Positions 16,307 through 25,141 of a stretch of 35,017 nucleotides of DNA are shown here, piece by piece. Position 1 is the first letter of the stretch; each line of letters opens with the position of its first letter. The position numbers and the translations under genes were made by a program. Source of the stretch: an uncultured Prolixibacteraceae bacterium (GTDB lineage Bacteria; Bacteroidota; Bacteroidia; Bacteroidales; Prolixibacteraceae); assembly GCA_913063265.1 (NCBI GenBank), contig CAJXZG010000057.1:1-35017 (forward strand), in the 5' to 3' direction. The notes under the pieces were generated by a model. It saw only the letters and a program-made list of their open reading frames with translations. It made no database searches and was not told the origin of the DNA.

Positions 16307-17335
16307 ATGAAGCAGAAATATTACCTCTTACTTTTTTTTAGTTTAACAATGTTTGCCGCAAAAGCACAGATTGGTGGTGAGTTTACCTATCAGTTTCTGG
16401 AGTTGACCAACTCTGCACGAATTGCAGCCCTGGGAGGCAGTCAAAGTGCATTATCGGACAGCACAGATTTAAATTTACCCTATCATAATCCGGCATCACT
16501 TCATCAATCGATGGAGAAAAGAGTTTTGGTAAACTATGTAAATTACCTTTCTGATATCAATTATGGCTATGCTTCTTATGCAAAATCTTTTGATAATATT
16601 GGGAATTTTGCCCTGGGCATGCACTATATCAATTATGGTGAATTTAAAGAAGCAACAGAGGAAGGCAACCTGACAGGAAACAATTTTAAAGCTGCTGAAT
16701 ATTCATTTCATATTATTTATTCAAACAGTTATAAAAGATTGAAATACGGAGCAACACTAAAACCCATTCTTTCCTCTTTTGAGAGTTACCAGTCCTTTGG
16801 TATTGCAGCCGACCTGGGTGTTAGTTTTGCCAGTAAGGATAAATATACAAATGTTTCGCTGGTTGGACGAAATATAGGTTCGCAGATTACAACCTACTAT
16901 AACAGTGGGGAGTACGAACAAATTCCATTTAATCTGCAAGCCGGGATAACACGCAGGTTAAAACATGCACCCATAAATCTTGCTTTAAACATGCAGTATT
17001 TAAATCGTTGGGATTTGGGTAATCCTGAGCCCGGTGAAAATGATGACGAAAATGAATTTTATCCAAAAGAAGAAAGTTTTGGAAAACAAATCATGCGTCA
17101 TATGGTTTTGGGTGTCGAAATTTTGCCCTCGGAAAATTTTATACTCAGAGTGGGTTACAATTATCAACGCAGGCAGGAACTCAAATTTAATGACAGAGCA
17201 GGGCTGGTTGGAATATCAGGAGGCTTTGGAGTAAAAATCAAACGATTTCATTTGGATTATGCCATTTCTCAATATCATCTTGCAGGAACATCAAACCTGT
17301 TTTCTCTAACAATTAACCTGAACAATACTTTCTGA
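16307..17335 (+). CDS. porQ: Type IX secretion system protein PorQ
   Basis: The 342-residue outer-membrane protein has a signal peptide (MKQKYYLLLFFSLTMFAAKAQ) and the conserved PorQ opening FTYQFLELTNSARIAALGG, followed by SDSTDLNLPYHNPASLH. The rest is a barrel of the FadL/PorV-like kind that ends NLFSLTINLNNTF. In Porphyromonas and Flavobacterium PorQ is one of the proteins needed for secretion of CTD-tagged cargo by the type IX system. It lies next to cmk, an arrangement seen in related genomes. No other type IX gene, and no cargo with a CTD, is in the window. Confidence 0.85.
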   Translation: MKQKYYLLLFFSLTMFAAKAQIGGEFTYQFLELTNSARIAALGGSQSALSDSTDLNLPYHNPASLHQSMEKRVLVNYVNYLSDINYGYASYAKSFDNIGNFALGMHYINYGEFKEATEEGNLTGNNFKAAEYSFHIIYSNSYKRLKYGATLKPILSSFESYQSFGIAADLGVSFASKDKYTNVSLVGRNIGSQITTYYNSGEYEQIPFNLQAGITRRLKHAPINLALNMQYLNRWDLGNPEPGENDDENEFYPKEESFGKQIMRHMVLGVEILPSENFILRVGYNYQRRQELKFNDRAGLVGISGGFGVKIKRFHLDYAISQYHLAGTSNLFSLTINLNNTF

Positions 17336-17382
17336 TTTTTGCTTTAGGAAAAAGACGAAAGTGTCTGATTTGAAAAATCCTT

Positions 17383-17390
17383 TATCTTTG
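17383..17390 (+). promoter_or_regulatory. -7 box of the cmk-ispH unit
   Basis: TATCTTTG matches TAnnTTTG exactly. Transcription would begin near 17397 and leave a leader of about 77 bases that contains the hairpin at 17417-17461. Confidence 0.45.
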
Positions 17391-17416
17391 TTACGGTTTA
17401 ATTCAATTTGAATATC

Positions 17417-17461
17417 GATTTGAGTATTGAAAGCATTATAACATTGAATTCAACTCAAATC
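17417..17461 (+). promoter_or_regulatory. Hairpin in the cmk leader
   Basis: GATTTGAGT (17417-17425) pairs perfectly with ACTCAAATC (17453-17461), and TGAA with TTCA extends the stem after a short bulge. It ends 12 bases before the cmk start codon, close enough to affect ribosome access. It has no run of T and so is not a terminator. Confidence 0.5.
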
Positions 17462-17473
17462 AAAAGAATACTA

Positions 17474-18172
17474 ATGACAGCTAAAAAAATAATTGTAGCC
17501 ATCGACGGACATTCATCGTGCGGGAAAAGTACGATGGCAAAATCTTTAGCCCAGGAATTGGGATATGTATATATCGACAGTGGTGCGATGTATCGGGTAG
17601 TAACATTGTATGCCTTAAGAAAAGGGCTTATCAATAATGGCAAACCCGATGTTGAGAAAGTGATAGGAGAATTGGGAAACATAAGAATTACTTTCCAGTG
17701 GGATGAAAAAACAGGAAGAAATACAACTTTTTTGAATAAGGAAAATGTAGAAGACGAAATTCGTCAACTGGAGGTTTCACAAAATGTTAGCCCTATTAGT
17801 ACCATAGCCGAAGTGCGACATGAAATGGTTCGTCAGCAACGCGAAAATGGTAAAAATAAGGGAATTGTTATGGATGGGCGCGATATCGGGACAGTGGTTT
17901 TTCCTGATGCTGAATTAAAAATATTTATGACGGCATCACCTGAAATCAGGGCGCAAAGGCGTTATGACGAGTTAAAAGAAAAGGGCCTCGACGTTGATTT
18001 TAAGGAGATCTTAAAAAACGTTGAGGGACGGGATAAAATTGATTCGACAAGAGCAGTTAGTCCTTTGAAAAAGGCAAAAGATGCACTTGTGCTGGATAAC
18101 AGCCATTTAACACGGGAGGAACAGTTAAACTGGACATTAGAAAAAGTTAAAGAAAGAACGGAACAATTATGA
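17474..18172 (+). CDS. cmk: Cytidylate kinase
   Basis: Cmk phosphorylates CMP and dCMP to the diphosphates with ATP. The 232-residue protein starts at the ATG at 17474; 22 upstream in-frame codons beginning with TTG are leader sequence and lack homology. The P-loop GHSSCGKST occupies residues 12-20, followed by YIDSGAMYR, the substrate-binding region (residue 31 onward) and [14 protein letters not shown], the family signature. The C-terminal part has [10 protein letters not shown] and SPLKKAKDA. Its stop overlaps the start of ispH by four bases (ATGA), so the two are translated together. Length is normal for the family. Confidence 0.95.
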   Translation: MTAKKIIVAIDGHSSCGKSTMAKSLAQELGYVYIDSGAMYRVVTLYALRKGLINNGKPDVEKVIGELGNIRITFQWDEKTGRNTTFLNKENVEDEIRQLEVSQNVSPISTIAEVRHEMVRQQRENGKNKGIVMDGRDIGTVVFPDAELKIFMTASPEIRAQRRYDELKEKGLDVDFKEILKNVEGRDKIDSTRAVSPLKKAKDALVLDNSHLTREEQLNWTLEKVKERTEQL

Positions 18173-19032
18173 TAGTGGAGATTGATAAAAGGTCGGGATT
18201 TTGTTTTGGGGTGATTAACGCTATTCGTGCGGCTGAAAGTGAATTAAAAGATGCTGATTATTTATATTGTTTGGGTGATATTGTTCACAACGGAAAAGAA
18301 GTGGAACGCCTTGAAAAAATGGGATTAAAATCCATATCAAAAGACGAGTATTTTACTTTAAAAGATTGTAAGGTGCTAATTCGTGCACATGGCGAACCCC
18401 CTGAAACTTATGAATACGCAGAAAAAAATAATATTGAGTTGATTGATGCCACCTGTCCGGTGGTGCTAACCTTGCAGGAAAAAGTTAAACGTTCATACGA
18501 ATCTAAAGTCGATCATCAGGGGCAGGTAGTAATTTTTGGGAAAAAAGGACATGCTGAAATAGAAGGATTAAACGGACAAACCGATCATAATGCCATAATT
18601 ATTGAAAGTATGGCAGATGTGGATAAAGTAGACACATCGCGTCCCGTATCGCTTTATTCGCAAACCACAAAACGGATTGAAGATTTTAACGGAATTGCTG
18701 GATTGATAAAAAACAAAATGCAACCCGAAGTTCCCATCGAAATAAAAGATACCATTTGCCGACAGGTTTCTAACCGGGTACCAAACCTTAAAAAGTTTGC
18801 AAAAGAGTATGAATTAATTCTTTTTGTTGCAGGGAAAAAAAGTTCAAACGGACAATATTTATTTAGTATCTGTAAAGAGGAAAATCCAAATTCCTTTATT
18901 ATTTCCGAAACAGGAGAAATCGACAAAAGCTGGTTCGAAGGCATAAGTTCTGTTGGAATAAGTGGTGCGACTTCTACTCCAAACTGGCTGATGGAAGAGG
19001 TGGCAACCTGGATAAAAACTTCATTTGAATAA
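18169..19032 (+). CDS. ispH: 4-hydroxy-3-methylbut-2-enyl diphosphate reductase
   Basis: IspH is the last enzyme of the non-mevalonate pathway, converting HMBPP to isopentenyl and dimethylallyl diphosphate using a [4Fe-4S] cluster. The 287-residue protein has all three cluster cysteines: Cys12 in RSGFCFGV, Cys96 in DATCPVV, and Cys197 in [16 protein letters not shown] and GHAEIEGL carry substrate-binding residues, and [10 protein letters not shown] near the end is the conserved diphosphate-binding loop. It overlaps cmk by four bases. Its presence shows the organism uses the DOXP route for isoprenoids. Confidence 0.95.
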   Translation: MIVEIDKRSGFCFGVINAIRAAESELKDADYLYCLGDIVHNGKEVERLEKMGLKSISKDEYFTLKDCKVLIRAHGEPPETYEYAEKNNIELIDATCPVVLTLQEKVKRSYESKVDHQGQVVIFGKKGHAEIEGLNGQTDHNAIIIESMADVDKVDTSRPVSLYSQTTKRIEDFNGIAGLIKNKMQPEVPIEIKDTICRQVSNRVPNLKKFAKEYELILFVAGKKSSNGQYLFSICKEENPNSFIISETGEIDKSWFEGISSVGISGATSTPNWLMEEVATWIKTSFE

Positions 19033-19110
19033 ATACATAAACTACTTAAAAAGTCCGGGCTCAAATTGTTTTATTTGAACTACTTTTACAACAATATTTA
19101 ATCATTTTCG

Positions 19111-21582
19111 ATGCCGGAACTTTTTGCACAGGTCATTTTACCGCTTTCGCTTCACGATTCTTTTACCTATCGTGTTCCCCTTGAGATGCATTCCGAAATC
19201 AAACCCGGGCAAAGGGTAATTGTACAATTTGGTGCTAAAAAATTGTATGCTGCCCTCGTGGTGTCTTTAAGCAAAATCAAACCGGAAAATATAGAAGTTA
19301 AAGAGGTTCAACAAATACTGGATGAAGAGCCGGTTGTATATGAAAAGAATTTCGTGTTATGGAACTGGATTGCCAAATATTACTGTTGTACTTTGGGTGA
19401 TGTTTTCAGGGCGGCACTACCAACCGGATTAAAACTGGAAAGTAAATCGAAGGTTTTCCCTACCGGAATCGATGATGAAAAAATCCTTTCTGAAAAAGAA
19501 TATGCCATTTTAAATCAAATTGAAAAAGAGGCAACATTTTTGGACCAACTTCAAAAAGAATTGGGACGACATTTTTCTTACACAGCTCTAAAATCTTTAT
19601 TAGCCCGGAATTTAATTTATGTTGAAGAAAAAGTGGGGGCCAAATACAAACCGAAAACCGAAACTTTGGTTCGCCTTCATCCTTCAATTCAATCAGAAGA
19701 AATTCTTAACAGAAGAATAGAGGAAATCAAAAGAGCAAAAAAGCAGGTGGCTTTGTTATTTCATTTTTGTCAAATTACTAATGCTTTTGAAAAAGAATCA
19801 AAACTAAATATCAAAAAGAAAGAACTTTTTGAGGGGACCAATTTCAGCTCAACGCTTTTGAAAGAGTTAGGTAAAAAAAATATCCTCATTCAGTTTGAAA
19901 AACGGGTTTCAAGAATTGAACAGGAAGCGATCACCCAGGTGGATATTAACCTGTTGAATGAGTACCAGGAGGAAGCTTTAAAACAGATTAAAACAGCATT
20001 CGAAAGCAAACAGGTAACTTTGATTCACGGTATTACTGCCAGCGGCAAAACCGAAATCTACATACATTTAATCGATGAAATAATTAAAACCGGGAAACAG
20101 GCACTTTATCTGGTTCCTGAAATTGCGTTGACCACGCAAATTGTTAAACGCCTGAAAAATGTTTTTGGTGAAAAAGTCGGGATATATCATTCTAAACTAA
20201 ACAGCCAGGAAAGGGTTGAAATCTGGGAGAAAGTGCTACAGTTTAAAAACAATCCTGAAAAAGCTTACCAGGTTGTGTTAGGTGCAAGGTCTGCTGTGTT
20301 TTTACCTTTTTCTGAATTGGGAGTTATAATTGTAGATGAGGAACACGAAAACTCATTTAAACAATTCGATCCTGCACCGCGGTACAATGCCCGTGATATG
20401 GCTGTTGTGCTTGGCTTTCAGTATAATGCAAAAGTTTTGCTTGGCTCTGCAACGCCTTCTTTCGAGAGCTACTTCAATGCAATAAAAGGAAAATACGCTC
20501 TGGTAAACTTATTCAAAAGGCACAGTCAGATGGAGTTGCCTGAAGTTGTAATTGCCGATGTTAAAAGAGCCTACAAAAAGAAACAAATGCGCTCGCTACT
20601 TACACCTGAATTGTATAAAGAAATTGAAAGAGCACTTGAAAATAACGAGCAGGTAATTCTTTTTCAAAACAGGCGGGGATATTCTCCTTTTGTTGAATGT
20701 TTTACTTGCGGATGGATTCCTACCTGCAAAAATTGCGATGTGAGCTTAACCTATCATAAGTTTAAAAGAAGATTAAGTTGCCATTATTGTGGTTTTAGTC
20801 AGGCCTTGCACGATACCTGCGATAATTGTGGGTCACCTGAAGTAAAAACCCGCGGTTTTGGCACTGAAAAAATTGAAGATGAAATCAAATCGATTTTTAG
20901 AAATGCTCGAATTGCCCGTATGGATTTAGATACCACGCAAAACAAACATGCTTTCGAAAAAATTGTAAACAATCTCGAAAATCGCAAAACGGATATTCTG
21001 ATTGGAACACAAATGGTAACGAAAGGGCTCGATTTTGAGCATGTTAGCGTAGTGGGTATTCTTAATGCAGACAATTTGATCAATTTCCCTGATTTCAGAG
21101 CACACGAACGGGCATATCAATTGATTTCACAGGTAAGCGGGAGAGCAGGGCGTAAACATAAACGTGGCAAAGTAATCATCCAAACTTCACAACCCGACCA
21201 TTACATTATCAATTATTTGATTCATCAGAATTATAATGAATTTATAAAAGTTCAACTCGAAGAAAGAGGACTATTTAAATATCCCCCAATATTCAGATTG
21301 ATAAAAATTTCAGTAAAACATAAAAACAGTTCAACCGTAAATCGTGCAGCTGCAATGCTGGCGGGGGAAATAAGAAAAAATAAATCGCTTTTGGTTTTGG
21401 GCCCCGAGTTTCCGTTGATTGCAAGAATTCAGCTTTGGTATCAAAAAGAAATCTGGGTAAAAACTGACAGGAAAATCAATTTCGATGGTGTAAAAACATT
21501 TATCAAAGAAGCGGTACAGTACACAAAACAGTTGCCTCACAACAGCAATTGTATTATCAATATAGATGTTGACCCTGCATAA
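19111..21582 (+). CDS. priA: Primosomal protein N' (replication restart helicase PriA)
   Basis: PriA reloads the replicative helicase at stalled forks. The 823-residue protein has an N-terminal fork-binding region (about 1-110, with PELFAQVILPLSLHDSFTYR), Walker A GITASGKT at residues 307-314, the DEEH box at 409-412, the late helicase motifs (IGTQMVTKGLDF) and the eight-cysteine zinc module between Cys530 and Cys573 (ECFTCGWIPTCKNC, CHYCGF and CDNCGS). Length is slightly above the E. coli protein. It follows ispH after 78 bases; whether it shares a transcript is uncertain. Confidence 0.95.
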   Translation: MPELFAQVILPLSLHDSFTYRVPLEMHSEIKPGQRVIVQFGAKKLYAALVVSLSKIKPENIEVKEVQQILDEEPVVYEKNFVLWNWIAKYYCCTLGDVFRAALPTGLKLESKSKVFPTGIDDEKILSEKEYAILNQIEKEATFLDQLQKELGRHFSYTALKSLLARNLIYVEEKVGAKYKPKTETLVRLHPSIQSEEILNRRIEEIKRAKKQVALLFHFCQITNAFEKESKLNIKKKELFEGTNFSSTLLKELGKKNILIQFEKRVSRIEQEAITQVDINLLNEYQEEALKQIKTAFESKQVTLIHGITASGKTEIYIHLIDEIIKTGKQALYLVPEIALTTQIVKRLKNVFGEKVGIYHSKLNSQERVEIWEKVLQFKNNPEKAYQVVLGARSAVFLPFSELGVIIVDEEHENSFKQFDPAPRYNARDMAVVLGFQYNAKVLLGSATPSFESYFNAIKGKYALVNLFKRHSQMELPEVVIADVKRAYKKKQMRSLLTPELYKEIERALENNEQVILFQNRRGYSPFVECFTCGWIPTCKNCDVSLTYHKFKRRLSCHYCGFSQALHDTCDNCGSPEVKTRGFGTEKIEDEIKSIFRNARIARMDLDTTQNKHAFEKIVNNLENRKTDILIGTQMVTKGLDFEHVSVVGILNADNLINFPDFRAHERAYQLISQVSGRAGRKHKRGKVIIQTSQPDHYIINYLIHQNYNEFIKVQLEERGLFKYPPIFRLIKISVKHKNSSTVNRAAAMLAGEIRKNKSLLVLGPEFPLIARIQLWYQKEIWVKTDRKINFDGVKTFIKEAVQYTKQLPHNSNCIINIDVDPA

Positions 21583-21643
21583 GCTGATAATAATTTTTCA
21601 TCGAGTCTGTGACTTATGCATGTTTTTTCTACCATTTATTTTA

Positions 21644-21651
21644 TAGTTTTG
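21644..21651 (+). promoter_or_regulatory. -7 box upstream of the rfaE1-like gene
   Basis: TAGTTTTG matches TAnnTTTG exactly. The -33 region is only T-rich. The predicted start lies about 12 bases before the ATG. Confidence 0.35.
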
Positions 21652-21669
21652 TGGCATTAATCCGGAAAT

Positions 21670-22665
21670 ATGGACTTTACTGAAATTAACCAGATTTTTG
21701 AGCGGTTTAAACAAATGCATGTAATTGTAATCGGCGATGCCATGGTTGACAGTTACTTGTGGGGTAAGGTTGATCGTGTTTCACCGGAAGCACCAGTTCC
21801 TATTGTTTCTGTATTAAAACACGAAAATCGCCTTGGCGGTGCCGGAAATGTTTCGTTAAATATTAAAGCACTGGGAGCAACTCCTTATCTTTTTTCGATT
21901 ATTGGCAAAGACGATAAAGGCAGAAAATTCAAACGATTATTGCAAAAGGAGAAGTTGCCCAACGAAGGAATTTTTGAAGACCCTGAAAGATTAACAACGG
22001 TAAAAAGCAGGATTATAAGCAAGGGGCAGCATATTGCCAGGGTAGATGAAGAATCCGCCGAATACATCAATACTGAGATGGAAAACACCATCGTCTCAGG
22101 TGTTGAAAATCTTTTAAACAGAAGAAAGATTGATGTAATTGTTTTTGTCGATTATGATAAAGGGGTGATTACACCGACACTGTTTGATAAAATCAGTAAG
22201 ATGGCAATTGCCAAAGGTATTCCCACAGCTGTGGATCCCAAAAAACGCAACTTTGAGCATTTTAAAAATGTTACCTTATTCAAACCAAATTTTAAAGAAT
22301 TTGTGGACGGCATTGGTATGCAGGTTGATAAAGGTGATTTTAATACCATAAAAAAAGTTGCCAAAACTTTAAAACAAAACCAAAATTACAAACTTATATT
22401 TATTACGCTTTCTGAATTGGGTGTATTGATTAGCAACGGTGTTGAAGAGCAACATTATCCGGCAATTATTCGTGATATTGCTGATGTTTCGGGTGCAGGT
22501 GATACTGTCGTAGCTGTAGCAAGCCTGGCAATGGCTGCCAAATTAAGTCAGAAAATTATGGCATTTATCTCGAACCTCGCGGGTGGCCTGGTTTGCGAAA
22601 AAGTTGGCGTTGTTCCTATTAACAAGGAACAATTGATGAGGGAAATGTATTTGCAAAATATTTAA
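21670..22665 (+). CDS. rfaE1: PfkB-family sugar kinase, RfaE1/HldE kinase-domain-like (heptose-7-phosphate kinase)
   Basis: The 331-residue protein has the two PfkB signatures: GGAGNVSLN at residue 56 and DVSGAGD at 272-278, in which Asp278 is the catalytic base. The opening HVIVIGDAMVDSYLWGKVDR and then SPEAPVPI is specific for the RfaE domain I / HldE kinase group, which phosphorylates D-glycero-beta-D-manno-heptose 7-phosphate at O-1 in ADP-heptose synthesis. No adenylyltransferase domain is fused here. A non-heptose role is possible. It precedes parA on the same strand by 122 bases, where parA has a promoter element of its own. Confidence 0.85.
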   Translation: MDFTEINQIFERFKQMHVIVIGDAMVDSYLWGKVDRVSPEAPVPIVSVLKHENRLGGAGNVSLNIKALGATPYLFSIIGKDDKGRKFKRLLQKEKLPNEGIFEDPERLTTVKSRIISKGQHIARVDEESAEYINTEMENTIVSGVENLLNRRKIDVIVFVDYDKGVITPTLFDKISKMAIAKGIPTAVDPKKRNFEHFKNVTLFKPNFKEFVDGIGMQVDKGDFNTIKKVAKTLKQNQNYKLIFITLSELGVLISNGVEEQHYPAIIRDIADVSGAGDTVVAVASLAMAAKLSQKIMAFISNLAGGLVCEKVGVVPINKEQLMREMYLQNI

Positions 22666-22748
22666 TTATAATTCGCCTGATTAACAGCTGTTTAAAAGTT
22701 TTTAGGCAGTCGGATTAAAAATTTAATATTAGGGTTATCCGATTTTGT

Positions 22749-22756
22749 TAACTTTG
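22749..22756 (+). promoter_or_regulatory. -7 box of parA
   Basis: TAACTTTG matches TAnnTTTG exactly. The predicted start is about 25 bases before the parA ATG. No convincing TTTG -33 box is present. Confidence 0.45.
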
Positions 22757-22787
22757 AACCCGTTCAGAAAAAATTAAGATAATTTAG

Positions 22788-23591
22788 ATGGGAAAGATAA
22801 TTTCGTTAGCAAACCAAAAGGGTGGCGTAGGCAAAACAACAACAACCATTAATCTTGCAGCCAGCCTTGCCGTTTTGGAGCAAAAAGTTTTAATCATTGA
22901 TGCAGATCCGCAGGCTAATGCTACCTCGGGTTTGGGATTCGATTTAAAAAATATTCAGTCGAGTATTTACGAATGTATTGTAGATGAGATAGATGCGGAA
23001 AAAGTAATCTTGAAAACACCAATTGAAAATCTGGACATTATCCCGTCTCATATCGATTTGGTGGGAGCCGAGATCGAAATGCTGAATCTACCCAACCGGG
23101 AAAAGGTGTTAAAAAATTCGATTGAACACCTGAAAGACAGTTACGATTTTATTTTTATCGACTGTTCACCATCCTTGGGTTTAATTACCTTAAATGCATT
23201 AACAGCATCTGACTCAATAATTATTCCGGTACAATGTGAATATTTTGCACTTGAAGGTCTGGGTAAACTTTTAAATACAATTAAAATTATTCAGAGTCGT
23301 TTAAATAAAAAACTGGAGATTGAAGGATTTCTTCTTACGATGTTTGATGGAAGGCTAAATTTATCGAACCAGGTTTATGAAGAAGTAAAGCGCCATTTCC
23401 AGGAAATGGTTTTTGAAACTGTGATTCAGCGAAACGTAAAGCTTGGGGAAGCACCAAGTTATGGAAAACCTGTAATTTTGTACGATGCAAGTTCAAAAGG
23501 AGCAATCAACCATATGAATCTGGCACGCGAAATTTTACAGCGAAATAAGATGACCCAACTGGGTAAGGAAAGTAATATTGTTATCAATTAA
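22788..23591 (+). CDS. parA: Chromosome partitioning ATPase ParA (Soj)
   Basis: ParA is the ATPase that moves or positions the chromosome origin with ParB. The 267-residue protein has the deviant Walker A at residues 9-18 (NQKGGVGKTT, signature Lys11 and catalytic Lys16), the Walker B / A' region (LIIDADPQANATSGLG) and FIFIDCSPSLGLITLNAL. It has no N-terminal DNA-binding extension, so it is of the short Soj type. It is followed by parB after 11 bases; the two form an operon. No parS site (TGTTTCACGTGAAACA type) was found in the window. Confidence 0.95.
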   Translation: MGKIISLANQKGGVGKTTTTINLAASLAVLEQKVLIIDADPQANATSGLGFDLKNIQSSIYECIVDEIDAEKVILKTPIENLDIIPSHIDLVGAEIEMLNLPNREKVLKNSIEHLKDSYDFIFIDCSPSLGLITLNALTASDSIIIPVQCEYFALEGLGKLLNTIKIIQSRLNKKLEIEGFLLTMFDGRLNLSNQVYEEVKRHFQEMVFETVIQRNVKLGEAPSYGKPVILYDASSKGAINHMNLAREILQRNKMTQLGKESNIVIN

Positions 23592-23602
23592 TTTTTACAA
23601 AG

Positions 23603-24466
23603 GTGAAGAGAAACGTACTTGGAAGAGGACTTGGAGCACTAATGGATGATGCTGATAAATTACAGCCCGGTGCAGGAATTAACGAAATCGAATTATCGAA
23701 AATTGAAGCAAATCCATTTCAGCCAAGAACAAAATTTGATGAGGAATCACTTAAAGAATTATCTGCATCGATTAAAGAAATTGGGCTGATTCAACCAATT
23801 ACTTTACGAAAGGTTGACGACGATAAGTACCAGATTATAGCGGGTGAGCGACGGTTTAGAGCTTCTCAAATGGCAGGACTTGAAACCATTCCGGCTTATG
23901 TGAGAAAGGCAAAAGACGATGGAATGCTCGAAATGGCACTGGTTGAAAATATTCAACGCGAAGACCTGGATGCCATAGAAATTGCACTTAGTTATCAAAG
24001 ATTGCTTGAAGAATTAGAGTTTACCCAGGAAGAATTAAGTTCCAGAGTAGGTAAAAAAAGAAGTACAATAGCCAACTACCTGCGTTTATTAAAGCTACCG
24101 GCAGTTATTCAAAAAGGATTGATTGAAAAACAAATTTCAATGGGCCATGCCCGGGCAATTATTAACATTGAAGATTCAGATTCGCAAACACTGATTTACA
24201 ACCAGATAATTAAAATGGGGTTATCAGTGCGCAGGGTAGAGGAGTTGGTTCGTAATCTTAATTCTGCTGATGCAAAAGTCAGTTCAGCAGATTCAAAACA
24301 AAAATTTCCAAAGGAATATAAAGATTTGAAAAAGCAACTCGATAAAATATTCAGGTCCAAAGTAGATTTTCTGATGAATAGCCGTGGGAAAGGGAAAATT
24401 GTAATTCCTTTTAAATCTGCGGCAGATTTGGAAAGAATAGTTAAAATAATTGAAAATCAGAAGTAA
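23603..24466 (+). CDS. parB: Chromosome partitioning protein ParB
   Basis: ParB binds parS and spreads on DNA with CTP. The 287-residue protein begins with GTG at 23603, which fits the conserved opening KRNVLGRGLGALM. The CTPase region has NPFQPR at residue 37 and GERRFRA at 81-87. The helix-turn-helix is TQEELSSRVGKKRSTIANYL, followed by RLLKLP. The C-terminal part is Lys-rich and ends with a dimerisation segment. Translation immediately follows parA. The start codon is GTG, which is common in short-gap operons. Confidence 0.95.
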   Translation: MKRNVLGRGLGALMDDADKLQPGAGINEIELSKIEANPFQPRTKFDEESLKELSASIKEIGLIQPITLRKVDDDKYQIIAGERRFRASQMAGLETIPAYVRKAKDDGMLEMALVENIQREDLDAIEIALSYQRLLEELEFTQEELSSRVGKKRSTIANYLRLLKLPAVIQKGLIEKQISMGHARAIINIEDSDSQTLIYNQIIKMGLSVRRVEELVRNLNSADAKVSSADSKQKFPKEYKDLKKQLDKIFRSKVDFLMNSRGKGKIVIPFKSAADLERIVKIIENQK

Positions 24467-24502
24467 TATGATTTTCTCACACTTATTATAATTGTAAAAT
24501 TC

Positions 24503-24510
24503 TATTTTTG
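24503..24510 (+). promoter_or_regulatory. -7 box of the DUF5683 gene
   Basis: TATTTTTG matches TAnnTTTG exactly. Transcription would begin about 10 bases before the GTG, so the leader is nearly absent. Confidence 0.4.
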
Positions 24511-24526
24511 CGCAAAAATCATAAGT

Positions 24527-25135
24527 GTGCTTTCATTTCGGAATATAATATTAATAGCATTTGTTTTAGTTTCAGCTAACCTTTTTGGTCAGGATTTGCA
24601 AATTGATTCAACCAATGTTATTGAAGTGCCTGAAGATGCTGAATATGTTCATTCACCCAGGAAAGCAGTAATTTATTCTGCGGTGCTTCCCGGCCTTGGT
24701 CAGGTCTACAACAAAAAATGGTGGAAAGTGCCGATTATTTATGCAGGATTTGGTACCATCGGATATTTTATTGGATGGAATAATGGCTTTTATAGTACAT
24801 ACAAGCAGGCATACAGCGACTTAACTGACGGGGATGACAGCACCAACTCATACCTCGATCTGGATGCTGCAAAATATTACGACTTGGACAATCCTACTGA
24901 TTATGAGAATTTTAAGTCGGGATTGACCAAGCAATCAGACTATTACAGAAGAAACCGCGATTTATTAATAATTAGTATTGTAGGATTTTATGGTTTAAAT
25001 ATAATTGATGCCAGTGTTGATGCGCATCTTTTTGATTTCGATATCAGTGAGGATCTTACGATGAACTGGCAGCCCGCGATGCAAAGTGTTAATAAACAAT
25101 TGGTTTATGGAGCTAACTTTACTTTTAACTTTTAG
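24527..25135 (+). CDS. DUF5683 membrane protein
   Basis: A 202-residue protein that starts with GTG at 24527 (no in-frame ATG precedes the signal peptide LSFRNIILIAFVLVSANLFG). The conserved core reads SAVLPGLGQVYNKKWWKVPI, then FGTIGYFIGWNNGFY and later LLIISIVGFYGLNIIDASVDAHLFDF. These are the DUF5683 hallmarks, with two or three membrane spans and GLGQ-type turns. The family has no known function; it is regularly found between parB and a lytic transglycosylase gene in this phylum, as here. The ATG of the next gene follows 6 bases after the stop. Confidence 0.85.
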   Translation: MLSFRNIILIAFVLVSANLFGQDLQIDSTNVIEVPEDAEYVHSPRKAVIYSAVLPGLGQVYNKKWWKVPIIYAGFGTIGYFIGWNNGFYSTYKQAYSDLTDGDDSTNSYLDLDAAKYYDLDNPTDYENFKSGLTKQSDYYRRNRDLLIISIVGFYGLNIIDASVDAHLFDFDISEDLTMNWQPAMQSVNKQLVYGANFTFNF

Positions 25136-25141
25136 AATTTT

